Part shown: in pieces, positions 16,841-27,191 of the stretch
How the letters are laid out: each line of letters starts with the position of its first letter
Numbering within the stretch: position 1 is the stretch's first letter
Source of the DNA: an uncultured Alphaproteobacteria bacterium
GTDB taxonomy: Bacteria > Pseudomonadota > Alphaproteobacteria > HIMB59 > GCA-002718135
DNA length: 64,000 nt
Assembly: GCA_902522865.1 (NCBI GenBank)
Contig: CABYXC010000001.1
Span: 1-64,000 of the forward strand
Direction: 5' to 3'
Notes under the pieces: generated by a model
What the model was told of the DNA's origin: nothing
Seen by the model: the letters and a program-made list of their open reading frames with translations, nothing else
Databases searched by the model: none
Made by a program: the position numbers and the translations under genes

Positions 16841-18145
16841 CTAATTACTATTCTGTCTTATCATCATTGGAGATGACCAAACAAGAGAATTATAATTACC
16901 AGAGTTAGATAGAGAACTCCATTCTTCTTGTGGTTGATTAGTAATTCTACATATCCAAGTATTTTCCAATTTAGCATTTTCAGCTCTCATTAACCAAGCA
17001 TCACTTTTCTGTTTATCATTATTCTCTCCAAGCTCTATATCAGACATAAAATAACAAATATCTTTTGAGGGATTAGAGCCAATCATTCCAATTATATTTT
17101 CTCTAGCAATATCCCATTTTAAATTCTTTATAGCAAAATAAATTAAAAGTTTTTTTGATTCCTCTTCACTTATATTATTTTTAATTATTTCATTTATAAA
17201 ATTCATATCAGTAAGGTTGTTGTCATTAAGTATTTTTATTATAATAGAACGAAGTAAAGAGCTTGGATTTATAGTCCAATATTTCTTTATTAATTTTTTT
17301 AGATACCTTTTATCATTTAAATTTGCATTGATTTCTAAATGAAGCTTTATGTATGGAGGAAAGTTTTTTTTCAAATCTAAAGCTTTTGAAATATTTTTTA
17401 AAGCATCTTTTATATCACTGTCATATTTTATTTTAGCAATTTCATAAAATCCTATTGATTTATTTTCATTTAAATTGTTTTTATCTATAATCTTATTAGA
17501 AAATGCTTTGTCGGATAAAAATATCACTTGATTCCAATTTTTTGTCTTTGCAGCAATAAATATTAGTGTGTCATAAAGTTTTTCAATATTTGGATTAATT
17601 GAAAATAATTTTTCTCCATATAAAAAAGCGTGATGATAATCATGATTTCTTAGATTTTGCTCCATTAAGCCTCTATACCCAAGTGTTTCAGTTTTTTTTG
17701 ATTTAATCATATCTTCATAAACATTATTTAATTCTGGATATTTTTTTTCTATTTTTAAAACTTCAGACTTAAGTAGTAGAGACAATGATGGATCATCTTT
17801 AAGATAGCTATTCATTTTTTTATGTGATTTGAGTGCTGTCTTATTATCTTTATTTGCAATAGCAATCATTGCATCAATAAAATACAAATATCCTTTTTCA
17901 ATTTTATTATACTTTTTTTTAAGTAAATATTTACTAAGTGAAAACCTTGATCGAAAAAATAAATAAAGTGTTAGATACAGTAGAAAGGTAAAAGATATTA
18001 AGGCAACTGCAAATAAATTTGAAGAAAAAGAATATTTTAAACTTCCTATATCTAAAGATATAATAAATGGATTTGTAAAAATAAAAGTCAGAGCTATTAT
18101 TAATAGCAATAGCTGTATTACAAATACTGCAAACCTATACATCAT
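16841..18145 (-). CDS. hemY: HemY family membrane TPR protein
   Basis: A 434-residue protein with two N-terminal membrane helices (about 5-27 and 41-65), the FRSRF turn and a large helical-repeat domain, as in the HemY family. HemY proteins are tied to the haem pathway by gene order but have no proven enzymatic step. The C-terminal part has a conserved W-rich stretch (AWLMRAENAKLENTWIC). The start overlaps the stop of the upstream Mic60-like gene by four bases. In other alphaproteobacteria hemC and hemD sit before this pair; here they do not. Confidence 0.82.
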   Translation of the reverse strand: MMYRFAVFVIQLLLLIIALTFIFTNPFIISLDIGSLKYSFSSNLFAVALISFTFLLYLTLYLFFRSRFSLSKYLLKKKYNKIEKGYLYFIDAMIAIANKDNKTALKSHKKMNSYLKDDPSLSLLLKSEVLKIEKKYPELNNVYEDMIKSKKTETLGYRGLMEQNLRNHDYHHAFLYGEKLFSINPNIEKLYDTLIFIAAKTKNWNQVIFLSDKAFSNKIIDKNNLNENKSIGFYEIAKIKYDSDIKDALKNISKALDLKKNFPPYIKLHLEINANLNDKRYLKKLIKKYWTINPSSLLRSIIIKILNDNNLTDMNFINEIIKNNISEEESKKLLIYFAIKNLKWDIARENIIGMIGSNPSKDICYFMSDIELGENNDKQKSDAWLMRAENAKLENTWICRITNQPQEEWSSLSNSGNYNSLVWSSPMMIRQNSN

Positions 18146-19020
18146 TTAATTTCAATTAATGCTTTTACAAAAGCATTGTAATTTTTGATTTCGTTTAAAG
18201 ACAGTTGAAAAAACAATTCATAATTTTCAATCTTATTAATAGTATAATAGGCCTTAGTTATATTTCTATTTTTAATATGAAACTTTATCTCATCTAACAA
18301 TAAAATTCTTTCATCAATAATTGTATTCTCAGAAGATGGTGAAAGGTTTATGTAAGGTAAAAAAATTTTATTTAGAAAGTTATTATTTTCATTCATAATG
18401 CTTTTTAAATATAAATTTACTTCATCATTGAATTGATTTTCTAAAAACATATGGCCTTTATATTTTTTATTTTTTAGAATTGATAATTTTTCTAATACAG
18501 GAGTTTTGTCACTTCCTAAAATTGTTTCAAGATACTTCAATTCATTATCAATATTTAGGCTATTTTCGTACTTAATTTTAATTAATTCAATTATCTCATT
18601 GATGGACTGATTTATTAATTCAGGATTATTTCTCGAAAGGTTTTCTTTTTTTTTGTTTTTTAAAGAAGAAATGTCAGAGCTTAAAGAGTTAAAATTTTTA
18701 TTTAGCAAATCTATACTTTCGTTAATTGCTGTCAAATCGACCACTGGTTCATTTTTTGAATTTTCTTTAATAATTTTTTCTATTTTTATTAAAGCTGTTT
18801 TTGTTTCTAATATTTCCTTAGATATATTTTTTATAAATTCAGCATTTTCGTTAATATTTACTCTAAGTTCGTTTTCTAATTCAAGTTGAATTTTAGATGT
18901 CTCCTCTTCATTTTGATAATTAACATAAAGAAGATAAATTAGGAAAAAAATACATAGTAGAAGAACAAAACTTAATGAAAATTTAGATAAAAGATAAAAG
19001 CTATCAAAAAATTTTTTCAT
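18142..19020 (-). CDS. Mic60/mitofilin-like membrane protein (COG4223 type)
   Basis: A 292-residue protein with one N-terminal membrane helix (about 13-33), a coiled-coil region (35-135, many Glu, Lys and Asn with heptad Leu/Ile), and a C-terminal helical domain. The placement immediately before hemY with a four-base overlap, beside tsaD, is the usual one for alphaproteobacterial Mic60, the relative of the mitochondrial crista-junction protein. It is shorter than most family members. Assigned by architecture and position, since the C-terminal mitofilin signature is weak by eye. Confidence 0.6.
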   Translation of the reverse strand: MKKFFDSFYLLSKFSLSFVLLLCIFFLIYLLYVNYQNEEETSKIQLELENELRVNINENAEFIKNISKEILETKTALIKIEKIIKENSKNEPVVDLTAINESIDLLNKNFNSLSSDISSLKNKKKENLSRNNPELINQSINEIIELIKIKYENSLNIDNELKYLETILGSDKTPVLEKLSILKNKKYKGHMFLENQFNDEVNLYLKSIMNENNNFLNKIFLPYINLSPSSENTIIDERILLLDEIKFHIKNRNITKAYYTINKIENYELFFQLSLNEIKNYNAFVKALIEIK

Positions 19021-19081
19021 TAGCTTTTTTTAACATTATTAGTTTGTTGTTTAACAGTGTAAAATACTATACCTAAAAAAT

Positions 19082-20095
19082 ATGCTAGTATTTGCTTCAG
19101 AAACCTCGTGCGACGAAACATCAATATGTTTAATGGAAAACGAAAATATTATGGAACATATAACTTTTTCTCAAGAAATACACAAAAAACATGGAGGAGT
19201 TGTTCCTGAATTAGCTTCTAGGTCACATTTAGAAAAAATTCAAATCATGACTAATGAATTGTTTTCTAAAGAAAAGATAGATCCAAATGAAATAGATGTA
19301 TTTTCGGCTACTTGTGGACCAGGGCTTATAGGAAGTTTATTAGTTGGAACAACTTTTACAAAATCTTTAGCAATTTCTTTTCAAAAACCATTTATTCCAA
19401 TCAATCATCTTGAAGGCCATATACTTTCAACAAGTTTTAACAATAACATTAAATTTCCAAGTCTCATTGTGCTTCTAACAGGTGGGCATACTCAGGTATA
19501 CCTTATGAAAAATGAAAATCATATTGAACTATTAGGACAAAGTATTGATGATGCTATAGGAGAGGCTTTTGATAAAACTGCAAAGTTAATAGGGTTATCA
19601 TATCCTGGTGGTGCTAAAATTGAAATAGAAGCACAAGGTGGTGACGAAAATAGATTTATTTTACCAAAAGCATTAGTTAAAGAAAAAAATTTTGATTTTT
19701 CATTTTCTGGTATTAAGACTCATGTTAATATTTTAACAAAAAAAAATAAAATTGATAAAAAATTTATCAAGGACTTATCCGCATGCTTTCAAAAAAATAT
19801 TACAGAAATGCTAATTGAAAAACTAGAAAGAGGGCTTAAAAGACTGGAGTTAGATAAACAATATGTAAAATCAATTTCAGTTGTAGGAGGTGTATCAAAT
19901 AATAAATATATAAAAAATAAAATAGAAAATTTTTTTGTAAATAAAAATATTGAAATATACTATCCAGTAAAAGAAATGATGACTGATAATGCTGCTATGA
20001 TCGCTTGGGCATGCTTCAAAAATTATAATATCAATAAACACGATATATATTTTAAACCTCAACCAAAATTGAGCGTAAATAATAAATTAAATTAA
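19082..20095 (+). CDS. tsaD: tRNA N6-adenosine threonylcarbamoyltransferase
   Basis: A 337-residue enzyme (Gcp/Kae1 family) that transfers threonylcarbamoyl to A37 of ANN-decoding tRNAs. ASETSCDETSICL and the metal-binding HLEGH (after PFIPIN) are present, with LTGGHTQVYL, the FDKTAKLIGLSYPGG block and VVGGVSNNKYI. Length is normal. Divergent from the Mic60-like gene with a 61-base gap. Confidence 0.97.
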   Translation: MLVFASETSCDETSICLMENENIMEHITFSQEIHKKHGGVVPELASRSHLEKIQIMTNELFSKEKIDPNEIDVFSATCGPGLIGSLLVGTTFTKSLAISFQKPFIPINHLEGHILSTSFNNNIKFPSLIVLLTGGHTQVYLMKNENHIELLGQSIDDAIGEAFDKTAKLIGLSYPGGAKIEIEAQGGDENRFILPKALVKEKNFDFSFSGIKTHVNILTKKNKIDKKFIKDLSACFQKNITEMLIEKLERGLKRLELDKQYVKSISVVGGVSNNKYIKNKIENFFVNKNIEIYYPVKEMMTDNAAMIAWACFKNYNINKHDIYFKPQPKLSVNNKLN

Positions 20096-20105
20096 TAAAA
20101 ATACT

Positions 20106-20759
20106 GTGAACAAAAAAATTGCTTATGCTATCTTTCAAAATAAAAAAACTGATAAAAAACTTGTATATTATCCAGTTGCAAAAAATGCAAATTCATCAGC
20201 TAAATTATTTTTTTTAAGGCACTTAAAAATAGATAAAAACTATTATTTTCTAGGTGATAAGGTGCCTGAATATGAATTTCATCAGAATGATAAATATAAA
20301 TATTTGGATCAGAATTACAATTTAGTAAACTTTATTCCAAGTTATACACCTTTTAAAAAAATAGATGTTGATGAAAAATGTTGTATAATAAGAGATCCGC
20401 TAAAAAGATTTATATCGGCTTATAAGAATAGAATTTTATATCACAAGGATGTTGCTTTCCAAAATTTGGATATAAACGAAATAATTGAAAAATTAGAAAA
20501 TAATTTATTTGATAATAGACATTTTCTTCCTCAAAGTTACTGGCTAGGCGATGATTTAAAATATTTTACAATAGTTTCAAATATTTCTAATATGGAAATT
20601 TTTATAAATGGTGTAAATAATTTTTTCCAAAGTAAAATTGATTTTCCCAGAATTCAAACAGGCGGTATTGGGGAAAATATTGATTTAACTAATAGTCAAA
20701 TAACTAAATTAAAGAAAATTTATTATTCAGATTATGATTTAATAGGAGATTTGTTATAA
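20106..20759 (+). CDS. Sulfotransferase family protein
   Basis: A 217-residue protein starting with GTG, ten bases after tsaD. It has the two nucleotide-binding blocks of the Sulfotransfer_2 family: YYPVAKNANSSAKLFF (the 5'-phosphosulfate loop) and CCIIRDPLKRFISAYKNRI (3'-phosphate loop, RDPxxRFxSAY). It would move sulfate from PAPS onto a carbohydrate or similar acceptor. No other sulfation gene is nearby. Confidence 0.78.
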   Translation: MNKKIAYAIFQNKKTDKKLVYYPVAKNANSSAKLFFLRHLKIDKNYYFLGDKVPEYEFHQNDKYKYLDQNYNLVNFIPSYTPFKKIDVDEKCCIIRDPLKRFISAYKNRILYHKDVAFQNLDINEIIEKLENNLFDNRHFLPQSYWLGDDLKYFTIVSNISNMEIFINGVNNFFQSKIDFPRIQTGGIGENIDLTNSQITKLKKIYYSDYDLIGDLL

Positions 20760-20765
20760 TTAATG

Positions 20766-20787
20766 TTTATAAAAATCTTTTTATAAA
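20766..20787. repeat. A/T-only perfect hairpin upstream of the EVE gene
   Basis: TTTATAAAAA and TTTTTATAAA form ten-base-pair arms around a two-base TC loop, in the 37-base gap after the sulfotransferase gene. It may be a weak terminator or simply AT-rich sequence. Confidence 0.4.
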
Positions 20788-20796
20788 AATGCAAAA

Positions 20797-21207
20797 ATGA
20801 AAATTAATTATTGGCTTTTAAAGTCAGAGCCTGAAGCTTGGTCATGGGATAATCAAGTTAAGGAAGGCGCATCAATGTGGGATGGGGTCCGAAATTATCA
20901 AGCTAGAAATAATTTAAAAGAAATGAAAAAAAATGATTTATGTTTTTTTTATCACTCAGTTACAGAAAGAACTATTGTTGGTATTGTTAAAGTAGTAAAA
21001 GAATATTATCCAGATCCAACTGATAAAACAGGTCGTTTTGTTGTAGTTGATATTAAAGCAACAAAAAAACTAAAAAATCCAGTCACTCTCGATCAGATAA
21101 AAGAAAATATTAAATTACAAAACATTGCACTTGTTAAACAAAGTAGACTCTCCGTAATGCCTTTAAAAAAAACTGAATGGGATATAATAATTAAAATGTC
21201 AAATTAG
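20797..21207 (+). CDS. EVE domain-containing protein
   Basis: A 136-residue stand-alone EVE (thymocyte nuclear protein 1-like) domain: YWLLKSEPEAWSWDNQ at the start, MWDGVRNYQARNNLKEM, DLCFFYHSV, VGIVKVVKEYYPDPT and the final LVKQSRLSVMPL. The fold is related to PUA and YTH domains that read modified bases, so binding of modified nucleic acid is plausible. Length and motifs are normal for the bacterial single-domain form. Confidence 0.93.
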   Translation: MKINYWLLKSEPEAWSWDNQVKEGASMWDGVRNYQARNNLKEMKKNDLCFFYHSVTERTIVGIVKVVKEYYPDPTDKTGRFVVVDIKATKKLKNPVTLDQIKENIKLQNIALVKQSRLSVMPLKKTEWDIIIKMSN

Positions 21208-21262
21208 CCTAAAAAAATAATTACTTGTTGATATTTAAATAAATTAGAATTAGTCTCTAAAT

Positions 21263-23185
21263 ATGGAAATTAAAAAAGAATGGCTTGAACATGCAAAGGT
21301 TAATGAAGAAAAATATTCTTCAATGTATGATCAATCTCTTAAAAAAAATGATGAATTTTGGGCAGATCAAGCACAAAGAATTGATTGGATTAAAAAATTT
21401 ACAAAAATCAAAGATATAAAATATTCTAAAGATGATGTTAGTATTAAATGGTTTGAGGATGGAAATCTTAATGTTTCTTATAATTGTATAGATAGACATG
21501 CTAAAAATAATCCAGATAAAATTGCTATAATTTGGGAGGGAGATGACCCAAATGAAATAAAAAAAATTACATACAAAGATCTATTAACAAATGTATCAAA
21601 AGCTGCAAATGTACTTAAAGAAATCGGAGTAAAAAAAGGTGATCGAGTAACAATATACTTAACGATGATACCTGAGTTGGCTTACATGATGTTAGCATGC
21701 GCAAGAATTGGAGCGGTCCATTCAATAATATTTGGAGGCTTTTCTGCAGAGTCGATAGCAGGTAGGATAAAAGACTGTAAATCAGAATATGTAGTGACAG
21801 CAGACGAAGGAGTCAGGGGTGGAAAAACTATTCCTTTGAAATTAACTACAGATAAAGCACTAGAATCATGTCCAGATGTTAAAAAATGTTTAGTTGTAAA
21901 GAGGACAAATAAGGAAATAGAGCTAAAAAAAGATAGAGATATATTTTACGATGATATTTTAAAAGATGTTGATAGTTATTGTGAACCTGAAATCTTAAAC
22001 GCTGAAGACCCTTTGTTCATTTTATATACCTCAGGGTCAACAGGTAAGCCTAAAGGAGTTATGCATACAACGGGTGGTTATATAGTGTATGCTTCAATGA
22101 CACATGAATACATCTTTAATTACAATGATGGAGATATATACTGGTGTACTGCAGACATAGGTTGGATTACTGGTCACAGTTATATAATTTATGGACCACT
22201 ATCTAATGGTGCAACAACTTTGATGTTTGAGGGCGTGCCTAATTACCCTGACTTCTCCAGATTTTGGCAAATAGTTGATAAACATAAAGTAAATATATTT
22301 TACACAGCACCAACAGCTATTAGAGCTTTAATGAGAGAAGGGGATGATTATGTTACAAAAACTAGTAGATCATCTTTAAAACTTTTAGGAACAGTTGGAG
22401 AACCTATTAATCCAGAAGCGTGGAAGTGGTACTATGAAATTCCAGGCAATTCAAAGTGTCCAATTGTAGACACATGGTGGCAAACTGAGACAGGTGGAAT
22501 ACTAATATCACCTCAGACAGGTGCTATAAATTTAAAACCAGGCTCTGCGTCAAAACCTTTTTATGGAATAGAACCATGCATTGTTGATAAAGATGGTAAT
22601 GAGTTAGAGGGCGAATGTGAAGGAATGTTATGCATGAAACGTTCATGGCCTGGTCAAATGCGAACTGTTTATGGAGATCATAAAAGATTTATTAATACTT
22701 ATTTTTCTCAGTTTGATGGAAAGTATTTTACAGGTGATGGGTGCAAAAGAGATAAAGATGGATATTATTGGATTACAGGTAGAGTAGATGATGTAATTAT
22801 TGTGTCAGGACATAATTTAGGTACTGCAGAAATAGAAAGTGCTTTTGTTTCTCATAAAGATGTTTCTGAAGCAGCAGTTGTTGGTTATCCTCATGATATA
22901 AAAGGTAATGGTTTATATTGCTACGTTTCTCTTAAAGTTGGTGTAGATTCATCAGAAGAGTTAGTCTTGGATCTGAAAAAAACCATTAGGGAAAAAATAG
23001 GTCCCATCGCTTCTCCTGACTTTATACATGTTACATCGGGCTTGCCAAAAACAAGATCAGGCAAGATTATGAGAAGAATTCTAAGAAAAATTGCTTCAAA
23101 TGAATTTGAAAATTTGGGAGATACCTCAACACTTGCAGATCCTTCAGTTGTAGATGATTTAATTGCTAACAGGAAAAATAGATAA
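21263..23185 (+). CDS. acs: Acetyl-CoA synthetase
   Basis: A 640-residue AMP-forming acetate:CoA ligase. The adenylation signature [20 protein letters not shown] and the acetate-pocket WWQTETGG are visible, with [23 protein letters not shown] in the hinge and the C-terminal [15 protein letters not shown], whose Lys is the usual site of regulatory acetylation. Length is normal. It activates acetate taken up or produced in metabolism. Stop is three bases from the end of convergent tdk. Confidence 0.98.
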   Translation: MEIKKEWLEHAKVNEEKYSSMYDQSLKKNDEFWADQAQRIDWIKKFTKIKDIKYSKDDVSIKWFEDGNLNVSYNCIDRHAKNNPDKIAIIWEGDDPNEIKKITYKDLLTNVSKAANVLKEIGVKKGDRVTIYLTMIPELAYMMLACARIGAVHSIIFGGFSAESIAGRIKDCKSEYVVTADEGVRGGKTIPLKLTTDKALESCPDVKKCLVVKRTNKEIELKKDRDIFYDDILKDVDSYCEPEILNAEDPLFILYTSGSTGKPKGVMHTTGGYIVYASMTHEYIFNYNDGDIYWCTADIGWITGHSYIIYGPLSNGATTLMFEGVPNYPDFSRFWQIVDKHKVNIFYTAPTAIRALMREGDDYVTKTSRSSLKLLGTVGEPINPEAWKWYYEIPGNSKCPIVDTWWQTETGGILISPQTGAINLKPGSASKPFYGIEPCIVDKDGNELEGECEGMLCMKRSWPGQMRTVYGDHKRFINTYFSQFDGKYFTGDGCKRDKDGYYWITGRVDDVIIVSGHNLGTAEIESAFVSHKDVSEAAVVGYPHDIKGNGLYCYVSLKVGVDSSEELVLDLKKTIREKIGPIASPDFIHVTSGLPKTRSGKIMRRILRKIASNEFENLGDTSTLADPSVVDDLIANRKNR

Positions 23186-23188
23186 ATT

Positions 23189-23740
23189 TTACCTTGGCTC
23201 CCAATGTTTTAAACACCTAGGTTCATAAATATTTGCTGCACCAACTTGAGTCCTTTCACCACCTTCTGTTTTTCTATAAGTTTTCGTTGCCTCAACACCA
23301 CAAACATTACAAAAACCATAAATCTTAACAATTTTATCTGATAAGCCTAAAAGCATTGAAGAAGTTTCCCATGGCTTTCCTCTTGAATCTTGATCAAGAC
23401 CAGCACAAACAACATCTATACCGTTATTCAGGATATTTTCGACATTGTTAAGAGTATCATGTGTATCCATGAATTGAATTTCATCTAAAAAAACCATGTC
23501 TACATTACTTTTATCAAACTTAAATTTTTCTAAAACTGTCTTCCAGCTACTCATCGCGTAGCATTCATGACTTAAATCGTTGTGTGTTATTATTTTTTCA
23601 TTTGAATATCTGTTATCTATGCTGGGTTTTATAACAATAATTTTTTTATTTTGATGTTTTGCCCAAAGTATTCTCTTTAGTAATTCACTTGTTTTGCCAG
23701 CGAACATTGCTCCGACTATTGTTTCTAAATTACCTCTCAT
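23189..23740 (-). CDS. tdk: Thymidine kinase
   Basis: A 183-residue TK1-type enzyme for thymidine salvage. P-loop VGAMFAGKTSELLKR near the N-terminus, the DEIQFMD Walker B-like block, AGLDQDSRGKPW, and a zinc ribbon with CNVCG and a C-terminal CLKH that keep the two ligand pairs. Length is normal. The promoter would lie in the 68-base gap shared with divergent rsmB. Confidence 0.96.
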   Translation of the reverse strand: MRGNLETIVGAMFAGKTSELLKRILWAKHQNKKIIVIKPSIDNRYSNEKIITHNDLSHECYAMSSWKTVLEKFKFDKSNVDMVFLDEIQFMDTHDTLNNVENILNNGIDVVCAGLDQDSRGKPWETSSMLLGLSDKIVKIYGFCNVCGVEATKTYRKTEGGERTQVGAANIYEPRCLKHWEPR

Positions 23741-23808
23741 AAGTGAATATTTTTATAATATTTTATATTATATAACTATTTTTAATAAATAATAAATTAT
23801 TTTGAATA

Positions 23809-25074
23809 ATGATTAAAGGTGAAAAAATTAGACTTGATATTCATAAAATTCTAATCTCCATTTATAAGTTTAACAAAACATTAAATAGTTATTCAATAAA
23901 AAAAACAATCTCCAAATATGAAGACTCTGATATAAATTTTTTACATACTGTTTTATTGAATTCAATGAGATATCAATATCACACAGCAAAAATAATAGAT
24001 CTTTATGTTCATAAAAAGGTAAGGGAACAAGAAAAAATATTACTTCTTAGTTCAATTACGCAGATTGTTTTTTTAAACTTCAAAGATTATGCTGTAATAA
24101 ATTGTAGTGTGGAAATTGCTAAAAAATTAAAAATTTATCATGGTTTTATAAATGCTTGTTTAAAAAATATATCTAAGAATAAAAGAAAATTAGCTAAAGT
24201 TAAAATTAGTTATAACGATTTTCCAAACTGGTTTAAAAATAGAACAGAGGATATTTCTGAGATAGATAAAGAATTATTTATTGCTAATTTTAATCAAGAA
24301 CCAAGCATACATTTAGTTTTTAAAAATAATATTGAAATGAAAAATTTTGAAGAAGAAATAATTGCAACGACAGATATATCTGGTTTCCTTGTCTCAAAAA
24401 AAAATCCAAAAAAAATTCAATCATTTAACAAAGGAAATTGGTGGATTCAGGATTTTTCTTCTTTTTATCCATTATTTAACTTTAATGAAAAAAATAAATT
24501 TAAAAATTATTTGGATGCCTGTGCTGCTCCAGGCGGTAAGTCATTTCAGCTCTTATCAAAAAAATTTGATGTTACGCTAAATGATAAAAGTTTATTAAGA
24601 TTAAAAATTCTTAAATTAAATTTAAAAAGATTGAAATTTGATACAAAGATTTTGAACGAGGATTTTATTAATTTTAATTCTAATAAAAAATATGATGTAA
24701 TTATTATCGATGCACCTTGTTCTGCTGTTGGTACAATTAGAAAAAATCCAGAGATTTTTTTTAAAAGTAAAGAACCTGAGTTCAAAAATTTATTAAAAAC
24801 TCAAGAAGAAATGTTGCTAAAAGGTACAACTTTATTAAAACCAAGTGGCATAATAATCTATATGGTTTGTTCATTTCTTAAAGTTGAAACAGATGATCAA
24901 ATTAATAAATTTTTAAAAAAAAAGACTGACTTTGAATTATATAATTTCAAAATAAATAATAGAAATACTAATTATTCAAAGTTTATTAAAGATAAGTGTA
25001 TGAAAACTTTACCCATTAGTATTTTAAATCAGAATATAGATGGTTATTTCGCAGCATTTCTAAAAAAAAAGTAA
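23809..25074 (+). CDS. rsmB: 16S rRNA (cytosine-C5)-methyltransferase RsmB-like
   Basis: A 421-residue protein with a NusB-like RNA-binding domain (about 1-135) and a SAM-dependent methyltransferase domain. Visible: DACAAPGGKSFQL (motif I), DAPCSAVGTIRKNPE with the catalytic-site Cys (motif IV), and MVCSFLKVETD, where the second active-site Cys sits (motif VI). Expected to methylate C967 of 16S rRNA. First gene of the rsmB-heparinase-purH run that is typical of alphaproteobacteria; the stop is next to the following ATG. Confidence 0.92.
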   Translation: MIKGEKIRLDIHKILISIYKFNKTLNSYSIKKTISKYEDSDINFLHTVLLNSMRYQYHTAKIIDLYVHKKVREQEKILLLSSITQIVFLNFKDYAVINCSVEIAKKLKIYHGFINACLKNISKNKRKLAKVKISYNDFPNWFKNRTEDISEIDKELFIANFNQEPSIHLVFKNNIEMKNFEEEIIATTDISGFLVSKKNPKKIQSFNKGNWWIQDFSSFYPLFNFNEKNKFKNYLDACAAPGGKSFQLLSKKFDVTLNDKSLLRLKILKLNLKRLKFDTKILNEDFINFNSNKKYDVIIIDAPCSAVGTIRKNPEIFFKSKEPEFKNLLKTQEEMLLKGTTLLKPSGIIIYMVCSFLKVETDDQINKFLKKKTDFELYNFKINNRNTNYSKFIKDKCMKTLPISILNQNIDGYFAAFLKKK

Positions 25075-26607
25075 ATGATTTTAATAATAAAAAAATTTTT
25101 CTTAAATATTTATGCTCTTAATTTTAAATTAAGAAAGGATATTTCATTTATAGATTTAAATTTTAGAAAAATGGATTTCACAAACTATGCACAAATAAAA
25201 TTGTTTATATTTAAAAAAAATTTTTATAAACTTAAAAATAAACACGTACAAAGTTTTGATTTTCTTAATTTTTCAAATAAACTTGGTGGGGAGATTGGTT
25301 TAAACCTATCAAAAGAAATGGTATTCAATTGGTATGAAATTAATAAATATAAAATAAATTATCCATGGTCAGAAGACCTGGTATCAAAAAGATTCATTAA
25401 TTTGGTATACAATTATGAATATATGAAATCATCTTCAAAATTTGACGAAGATAAAAAACTGAAATTAATTATTCAATTTCATATGGATAGGGTTTTATTT
25501 GACTTTAATCAAAAAAAAATTAATGAAATCACCTCATTTGATCTACTGGCATTTCTGTTATCTTCTTTTCTTTTAAAAAAAATTAACCAAAAAAAAATTG
25601 AATATCTAAAATTTATAATCGATAGTCAAATTGATAAACTAGGGATGCATAAAAGTTATAATATATTGGAACACGTAAAATATATAAATAATTTAAATGA
25701 AATGAAGAATGTTTTTCTTTTTTTTAAAAATACAGAAATAGAAGATATCAATCAAATTATATTAAAGATGAGTTCAATTTTAAATGAGTATTTTCATATT
25801 GATGGAAGTATCCCACTATTTAATGGATCAAACAATAATTATACTAAAGTTGTTCGTGACTCGATAAATAAAGATACTTTCTTTAGAAAAAGAAGCTTTT
25901 CTAATATTAGAAACGGAATTGCTTTTTACGCAGACAAAAATAAAAAAATTTTCTTTGATGTTGTACAACCAAATAGAGACTTAATTAGCTCAAACCTAAG
26001 TTCAGGCACATTGTCTATAGAGTTCAGTGGATGTGGTGAAAAAATAATAACCAACTGTGGAGCCAGCGAAAGCTTTGGTAAAAATCCTGAATATTTAAGA
26101 TATAGTGCAGCACATTCTACTATAATATTGCAAAATACAAATGTTAGCGAAATAAAAGAAAACAATCCACATATAAAATATCCTCAATCAGTTGTTTTTA
26201 ACAAAGAAAACAATCATGATAGTGAAGTTTTTGAAGGATCTCATAATGGCTATGCAAAAAAGTTTAATAAAATAATAAAAAGAAAATTATTAATTAATAA
26301 AAATAAAATTAGATTAGATGGTGAAGATTCTCTAATTTCATTAAAAAAAATAAACAATAGATTGATTTACCATATAAGATTTCATCTTGCTGAAGAAATA
26401 TCTTATAATTTTACAAACAATAAAAAAAATATAATTTTAAAAACAAGATTAAATAATATATGGATTTTTAAATCTGAAGCAGAACTTGTTGTAGAAGATA
26501 GTATTTTAGTCGACAAAAATGTTACTAAACCTATTAAGCAAATAGTAATAAAAGGTATAATTACAGATAAAAAAATAATACAAAAATGGTCACTAGAAAA
26601 AATTTAA
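25075..26607 (+). CDS. Heparinase II/III-like protein
   Basis: A 510-residue protein. Helical N-terminal half and a beta-rich C-terminal half. The C-terminal part has the heparinase II/III pattern (about 285-400): GIAFYADKNKKIFFDVVQPNRD, SSGTLSIEFSGCGEKIITNCGAS, and YSAAHSTIILQNTN, with a His in the putative catalytic region. Members next to purH are common in alphaproteobacteria and have no proven substrate; the oligo- or polysaccharide lyase function is inferred. Its last 22 bases overlap the start of purH. Confidence 0.8.
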   Translation: MILIIKKFFLNIYALNFKLRKDISFIDLNFRKMDFTNYAQIKLFIFKKNFYKLKNKHVQSFDFLNFSNKLGGEIGLNLSKEMVFNWYEINKYKINYPWSEDLVSKRFINLVYNYEYMKSSSKFDEDKKLKLIIQFHMDRVLFDFNQKKINEITSFDLLAFLLSSFLLKKINQKKIEYLKFIIDSQIDKLGMHKSYNILEHVKYINNLNEMKNVFLFFKNTEIEDINQIILKMSSILNEYFHIDGSIPLFNGSNNNYTKVVRDSINKDTFFRKRSFSNIRNGIAFYADKNKKIFFDVVQPNRDLISSNLSSGTLSIEFSGCGEKIITNCGASESFGKNPEYLRYSAAHSTIILQNTNVSEIKENNPHIKYPQSVVFNKENNHDSEVFEGSHNGYAKKFNKIIKRKLLINKNKIRLDGEDSLISLKKINNRLIYHIRFHLAEEISYNFTNNKKNIILKTRLNNIWIFKSEAELVVEDSILVDKNVTKPIKQIVIKGIITDKKIIQKWSLEKI

Positions 26608-27191
26608 ATCAAAAATTTGCACTTATATCCGTTTTTGATAAAGGAAAATTAAATTACTTATGTAAAAATTTAGATTTACATAACTATAATTTTATTTCAA
26701 CTGGTTCCACTGGTAAAAAGATTAGAAAGTTAGGCTTTGATTGTATTGATGTATCTAAAATCACAAAATTTAAAGAAATGTTTGATGGAAGAGTTAAAAC
26801 TCTTAATCCACTAATTTACAGCTCTATTCTTCATATTAGGGATAACCATAAACATAAAAGGCAATTCTCATCTCTAAAAATTCCTAAAATTGATATTGTA
26901 ATTGTTAATTTGTATCCTTTTTATAAATATTCTAAATATTTAAAAGGTATTGAAGCAATAGAAATGATAGACATAGGTGGACCTAGCTTATTAAGAGCAG
27001 CGAGCAAAAATTATAAATTTATAACTCCAATTATAGATAAAAATGATTATGAAAAATTAATTTTAAACTTAAATAAAAATCATGGCCATACAGACGAGAC
27101 TTTTAGAAAAAAAATGGCTTTAAAAATTTTTAGAGAAACATCTAATTATGACCGACAAATATCACAATGGTTTAATGATAAAAAAAATTAA
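26586..27191 (+). CDS. purH: PurH, N-terminal IMP cyclohydrolase part before a frame break
   Basis: A 201-codon frame carrying the complete MGS-like IMP cyclohydrolase domain: ALISVFDKGKL, NFISTGSTGKKI, MFDGRVKTLNPLIYSSIL, VIVNLYPFYKY and MIDIGGPSLLRAASKNY. It ends YDRQISQWFNDKKN at TAA 27189-27191 just after an A8 tract (27180-27187), exactly at the linker to the transformylase domain. One base less would fuse both parts. The domain could fold alone if the gene is truly split. Confidence 0.9.
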   Translation: MVTRKNLNQKFALISVFDKGKLNYLCKNLDLHNYNFISTGSTGKKIRKLGFDCIDVSKITKFKEMFDGRVKTLNPLIYSSILHIRDNHKHKRQFSSLKIPKIDIVIVNLYPFYKYSKYLKGIEAIEMIDIGGPSLLRAASKNYKFITPIIDKNDYEKLILNLNKNHGHTDETFRKKMALKIFRETSNYDRQISQWFNDKKN

